Made by a program: the position numbers and the translations under genes. A stretch of DNA of 64,000 nt from Bursaphelenchus xylophilus. Taxonomy: Eukaryota > Nematoda > Chromadorea > Rhabditida > Aphelenchoididae. The DNA lies in the NCBI GenBank assembly GCA_904066235.2, contig CAJFCV020000001.1:3968001-4032000 (forward strand). The letters run 5' to 3'. This document shows, piece after piece, positions 59,801 through 64,000 of the stretch. Below the pieces are notes generated by a model. The model was not told where the DNA came from and made no database searches. It was given only the letters and a program-made list of their open reading frames with translations. Every line of letters begins with the position of its first letter. The stretch's first letter is position 1.

Positions 59801-62800
59801 GCACGCAAACATTAACTCAATGTCATTTTAATATTTTTAATGCGTTTTCAGGCAATTTCATTGGATTTTGCTTTAGTTTCGCACTAAAATAGTATTTCTC
59901 AAAAAAATATATATTATTTTAGCCTTTCGAGCTGCGCCCGACCCTTCGCGGCTTGCGGCGACATTTTATACGGTGAAACCTTTGCGTTTTCGACTTTTTC
60001 GCTTTTTACAGAAAAGTGCTCTATAGGTTTTTTCAGGAAACATTCTAGGAAGAAGCTAGCATCAATGTAGATTCAGAAAAACCACATTTGGACCGAAATG
60101 GTTGATTCCGGCGGAAGATATACTCAATTTTGGGCCAAAAATTGGTCGAAATTTAAAATTCAATTTCCAAAAGTCGATAACTAATCCTGTAGTGGTCCGA
60201 TTTGGACAGTTCTTGGATGTAACAGTAGTTGGAGTCTTAGACTTTAACTTAGGGGTAGTTTCTAATTTACAGGTGGTTAGCAAAATTTTATAAGGGTTAT
60301 GTCAACTGGGGGTACTTTTTAGGACATTTTTTGTCATAAGTCCCAAATAACGCTTCGATGGGCTGAACCACTATTATGCCGTTACTCAGTAGGGTACCCT
60401 CTTTCATTTCTGCATGGAGGTGCCGACTCGTCCGGAAAGGGTTAAAGATGGTAAGTTCTTTTCTTCTGTTTTGCGTTGTTGATTTAGGAAATATTCAACC
60501 ACCACACCGTCTTCATCAATCCGATTACAGATGTGGGCTACAAATGAGAAACACGTGATCTTCTGGACCCCTCCTATTCGCAAGACTGTTTGCTCCCGGC
60601 GACTAAACCCAAATGTAAGGAGTACAACAAATTCTGGATAAGCTAGCTCCACCGAATGCATTCGCAGCCAGCCGTTCAACAACCCCATAGGTACGCGAAA
60701 AAGTGCACAACTTTCCGGCTATTATTCCTATTACAATTCAGCCACCATGGTTTATTATCTCTGTTACCTGAATTACATTTTTGTCACCTTCTTTATATCA
60801 GATTTATATATTATATCTGATTTCTCCGATATCTGTTTCTTAGACGCTTTTATTTATTGTTATTAAAGATTAGTTATTCATTTATTTTATAGAAAATGAA
60901 AAGAGTGTTAGATTGTACTGTCCAAACTTTGTTGTCAAAGAAAAAATGTAAAAAACATCGTATATTTGAAAAGAACAGTGCTTTATTTACTAAATGGCAA
61001 CATTTCAATTCGCCATTTTTCCCCAAAATAGAAGTGGGCGGAGCCAATAGGCGGAAAGAGTCTCGACCCACACTCTTCCCCCACCTTGATGGCGGGAGCG
61101 TCTGCTCGAGACTCTTTCCGTCTCTCAGATTCTTTCCCAAATGGGAAGAGTTCGTAAACACACTCTTCCGAACGAAAAGGAAAGAGGCTGAAGCATTTTT
61201 TTCAGAAGATTTTTTCCACTCTTATTCCTTCACTCTTATTTGTATCCAAAAAATCGAAAAATCATCAAATTTAGAAAAAAATCCAAATTTAACAACAAAA
61301 AAATCAAAAATAAAATTGATTTTTGAAATAATTTTTTATATAACAAATGAATTTTCAAACCAAAAAATTGAGAAAATTCACCCTGAAAAAAATTTAGATT
61401 GAAATTTGCATATCTTGGGTTCAAAAAATAATAAAGGAAAACTGTTGAAAATATTAAAATACTAATTTTTTAATGAAATTTTTATATAAAAAATAAAATT
61501 CCCGGCGAAAAAAAATAATTCAAAAAATGGGTTCAACTAAAATTTGTATCCAAAAAAACGAAAAATCATCAAATTAAAAAAAAAATCCAAAAATTAAATT
61601 TTAAAAAACTTAAAATTAAAAACCAATCCAATAGCCTACCTCTATATGGAGTCAAGTACAGACAATCCTTGCTGGAAATGTCCGGATTGTGCATCAAAAT
61701 CGAATCCAGAATCTGCGAAGCGACATAAACATTGCGTCGGTTGGTGAGGCAAAGTTTTCGCTCAGTCATTGGAGGGCGGCGTTTACGGAAGAGATATAGT
61801 CCTCTATGTTGGGCCGCATAGTCATCCGCGTCGCAAAAGTGTTCCGAATTGCGGTCGGTGGCCGGCAAATTGACGAAAATCGACAAGAATTTTTTCTCTG
61901 GAAGACTGCCAAAACTGAAGTACGGCAGATTGAGAGGCCGCGCTGGTGGTGAATAATTGGTGGAGAGGGGGAAATCGCTGAAATAACGAGAAATTTTTCG
62001 AGCAAAACCCGCTAAAATAAGGTAAACCAATATAATTTTTGGCCTTAGCTTGGGTGGAAAGAAAATAAATTCTATTATTTTCCCACTAATTGACTTAGTT
62101 TCACCTTAGGGCGCGCTAAAATTAAAATATTCCAATTTATGCAAATTAAAATTTGAATATTCAAATTTTCTGAAAATTTTAATATTGGCTTTCTGAGCTC
62201 AAAAACGATAAAATAAAGCTCTAAAAAGGACTCACTAAAAAGGCTGGACAATTTTGCTCAAAGCCCTGGGCGCTTTGGCAATCTCTTTCATCTGGGTGTA
62301 CGGTAGTTTGCACTTCAAAAGTTGGACCAAAGCCGACTCATCAAAGCCCGATTCTTGCTCGTCCTCGTCGCTGAGGAACGTCTCTTTCGAAAATCGAGCA
62401 CTCAATTGAAACTGATCACCTGCAACATCAAATTTTTCTTCATGATGACAAACAAGTCATGTGTAATATAAAAAATTGCCCATTTCTTACCGAACATGCT
62501 CAAATGTCGTGGAAGATGGGACCGATTCTCGTTCAACATGACCAAAAGAGTGTAAAACGTCAATGTGGAGGCGGACGACGCCTCATCCAAGAGGACAAAA
62601 TCGGCCTTGAACTGGAGGAGAAGATCGGATGTTGGGAGGACCGCCACGAGAAGAGCGATCCACGCGGGAACCTCCTGACTCACCGAACACACCGCCGCAA
62701 TCTCCGGCTCTCTGGGCTCCAGCGCCGAGTCCTTCTCCAGCTTCCACCAGATGAATTGGCGCCCATTGTCCAGACAACTGAACTGCGGGAGTTGAAGGAG

Positions 62801-63634
62801 AAATTTGGACATTCGAACGAGTCGCAGAGTGATTTCCTTGGCTGCTGCTCGACGCGTGGTGAGCATAAGAGTCCTTCTTCTCATTACAAAAAAGTTGTAG
62901 ATGGCCAGGAAGCAAACAATCGTCGTTTTTCCACTTCCAGATGGTCCCTGGAGATGAACAAGGTAAAAAATTGCCAGGGGGACTTCAGATTTAGCTTGAG
63001 GCCGCCCTAAAGCTCACCGTAAGCCCAATAAACCACATCAAAATATTAATTTTGAAATAAAATTGATAGAATTTCCAAAAAAATGTAATCAAAAATAATA
63101 TAAATTTGTGGTATAACATGTCGAAAAAATGATAAATTACCCCTTATTTCGTCTTAAAAATTAATATCGAGCCTTTACAAACTAATCACGATCTTCAGTC
63201 GTCCAGAAAACACCAAAAAATGAAAAGTAAAATCATCATCCAAGTACAATATCGAAAATCCCCTCCAAATTGTCCAAAACTCACCAAAACCGCGTGCATT
63301 TCGTACTCGTAGGCGGTCATGGCATTCTCCATCTGCTCCGGCAACAATCGATAGGGACTTGGAAGGAGATCATTGAATTTTTCGAGGTTATGTCTCTTCA
63401 AATAGCCGAATTCCTTTTCCGTTTCCATTGTGGGGTTATAAAAGTTGCTGACCATTTCCTTCAGGTTCTTGGGGAAGGTCGGTCTGGGCTTCGACGAGTC
63501 CACGAACTGTTTTATCTTCTTGGTTTCTTCGCGCATTCGATCGGAACGATGATTGAAGGCGAGAAAGATCTTTCCACGCGCAATAACCCTGCCAAGATAG
63601 GGCTCGAGGTCTCGGAGAGGGTCGACGTAAAGGG
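56839..63634 (-). CDS. SF1 helicase paralogue 3 (5' part outside window)
   Basis: Minus-strand exons: 63634-63285, 62947-62491, 62419-62236, 61977-61640, 57221-56839 (stop). All join in phase. Upstream exons lie beyond the right edge. Residues show DPLRDLEPYLGRV, motif I GPSGSGKTT, Ia TTRRAAAKEIT, II LDEASS, III GDQFQLSARF, V RGQTIDRAL and VI LLVSLSRASRAQIIIG. Exon lengths match copies 1 and 2 to within a few codons. The last intron (57222-61639) is 4.4 kb because it holds a 3.8 kb TIR element with a nested piggyBac-type palindrome. In the other copies the same intron is 238 bp (copy 1) and 415 bp (copy 2). Whether splicing survives is unknown. Confidence 0.8.
57880..58980 (-). pseudogene. 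Helicase-like fragment inside the TIR element
   Basis: Exon-like pieces: one ending NFDEGVRTDAAK (donor at 58729), 58625-58564 (PLDVRLQQYVIATAMNSDDF), 58530-58433 (MDKVLVIVDEAGSSNDRD) and a 3' piece below 58046 (MSQNCTPNLSNNGEE). VIATAM before VIVDEAG resembles motifs Ib and II of superfamily 1 helicases. The second and third pieces do not join in one frame and would need a 33-nt intron, so the gene is probably broken. It differs from the flanking helicase family in sequence. Confidence 0.35.
59200..60445. mobile_element. piggyBac-type foldback element (TTAA ends)
   Basis: 1246 bp. TTAACCCTTTCCGGACGAG at 59200 and its complement ending at 60445, with TTAA at each end as expected for piggyBac. 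Arms of about 560 bp are nearly identical, around a spacer at about 59760-59880. Identical open frames on the two arms (59362-59583 plus, 60062-60283 minus) are a result of the palindrome. No transposase. Confidence 0.85.
60450..60700 (-). other. Possible exon next to the piggyBac-type element
   Basis: A minus-strand open frame reads LAYPEFVVLLTFGFSRRE, then RIGGVQKITCFSFVAHIC and VVVEYFLN. The composition is protein-like, but there is no start, family match or joining exon. Confidence 0.2.
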
Positions 63635-64000
63635 CTGAAATGATTGCACAATTGTTTCGAACGCCCAGGACACGATTTTCGGCAATGGGTCAAGTGTTTC
63701 CCTCAGATAATTTTTTGGGTCAAGTCTTTTTTTTAGAGGAATTTCATTAAAAACGGGTGGGACTACAACATAACCGCAAAAAATTTGATTTTCCGCATGA
63801 AAAAGACAAAAAAAACAGCAAAAAAGGTTTCTATCTGCCCATCTCTCCTCATTTTCCATATTTTCTCGCAAAAAAGGGCATTGAATGTCTCGGAAACGTA
63901 AGGAAATGTTCACCTGGAATTCTCAGAAATTAAAGTGTCGCCCGGCCAAAAAATTTCGAGAAAATTTTAAGAAAATTGGAGCATCATACATACACATAAT

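Larger units (their letters stand above)
57480..61237. mobile_element. 3.8 kb TIR element in the last intron of helicase copy 3
   Basis: Inverted ends AAGAGYGAAGGAATAAGAG extend over about 70 bp of close match, then weaker similarity to about 200 bp. ATTT flanks both ends (57476-57479, 61238-61241), a possible 4-bp duplication. The interior has a helicase-like gene fragment on the minus strand and a nested piggyBac-type foldback. The superfamily is not recognised. Confidence 0.65.

Noticed and set aside
59362..60283. Two identical 73-codon proteins on opposite strands
   Set aside because: They are the same arm of the piggyBac-type palindrome read in both directions.

Overview
The window reads as nematode nuclear DNA. 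Evidence: a tandem MSP-domain gene, a LIN-41/TRIM71-type B-box/NHL gene, short AT-rich introns ending in TTTTAG or TTTCAG, and several start codons that directly follow a 3' splice acceptor, as expected with spliced-leader trans-splicing. The species cannot be told from the sequence. All exon models were assembled by hand from splice signals and reading phase.

Layout. 1-6.8 kb is gene-dense: the end of an MSP-domain gene (+), a complete B-box + NHL gene (+) and a fibrinogen-domain gene (-). 6.8-36 kb is about 29 kb without a confident protein gene. It holds two tRNA-Glu genes, a family of degenerate tRNA-like elements, tandem repeats, and several terminal-inverted-repeat elements with readable target duplications (Tc4/Tc5-type, hAT-type, mariner-type, Tc1-type). 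Among them is a 2.5 kb palindrome split by a mariner copy. 36.1-41.0 kb is a complete furin/KPC-1-type proprotein convertase (704 aa, six exons). A third tRNA-Glu follows on the minus strand.

42.7-64 kb is a minus-strand array of paralogous superfamily-1 (UPF1/DNA2-like) helicases. Copy 1 has a Tc1-type MITE in an exon. Copy 2 is intact (1221 codons in my model). Copy 3 runs off the right edge. An orphan 380-codon N-terminal cassette lies between copies 2 and 3 and matches, in splice phase, the first shared exon of copy 2. The N termini are low-complexity, rich in FG, G, S and R, followed in copies 1 and 2 by a Cys-rich knuckle and the helicase core. Large foldback elements (a mariner-type palindrome with TA duplications, a piggyBac-type palindrome with TTAA ends, and a 3.8 kb TIR element) sit among the copies.

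Two short dispersed signals run through the whole window. One is the palindrome GCACNGTGC, in at least seven dense clusters in introns and intergenic DNA. The other is CGTATTTTAC/GTAAAATACG, present dozens of times. Neither matches a motif I know. With the helicase array and the tRNA-like family they are the best candidates for undescribed biology here.
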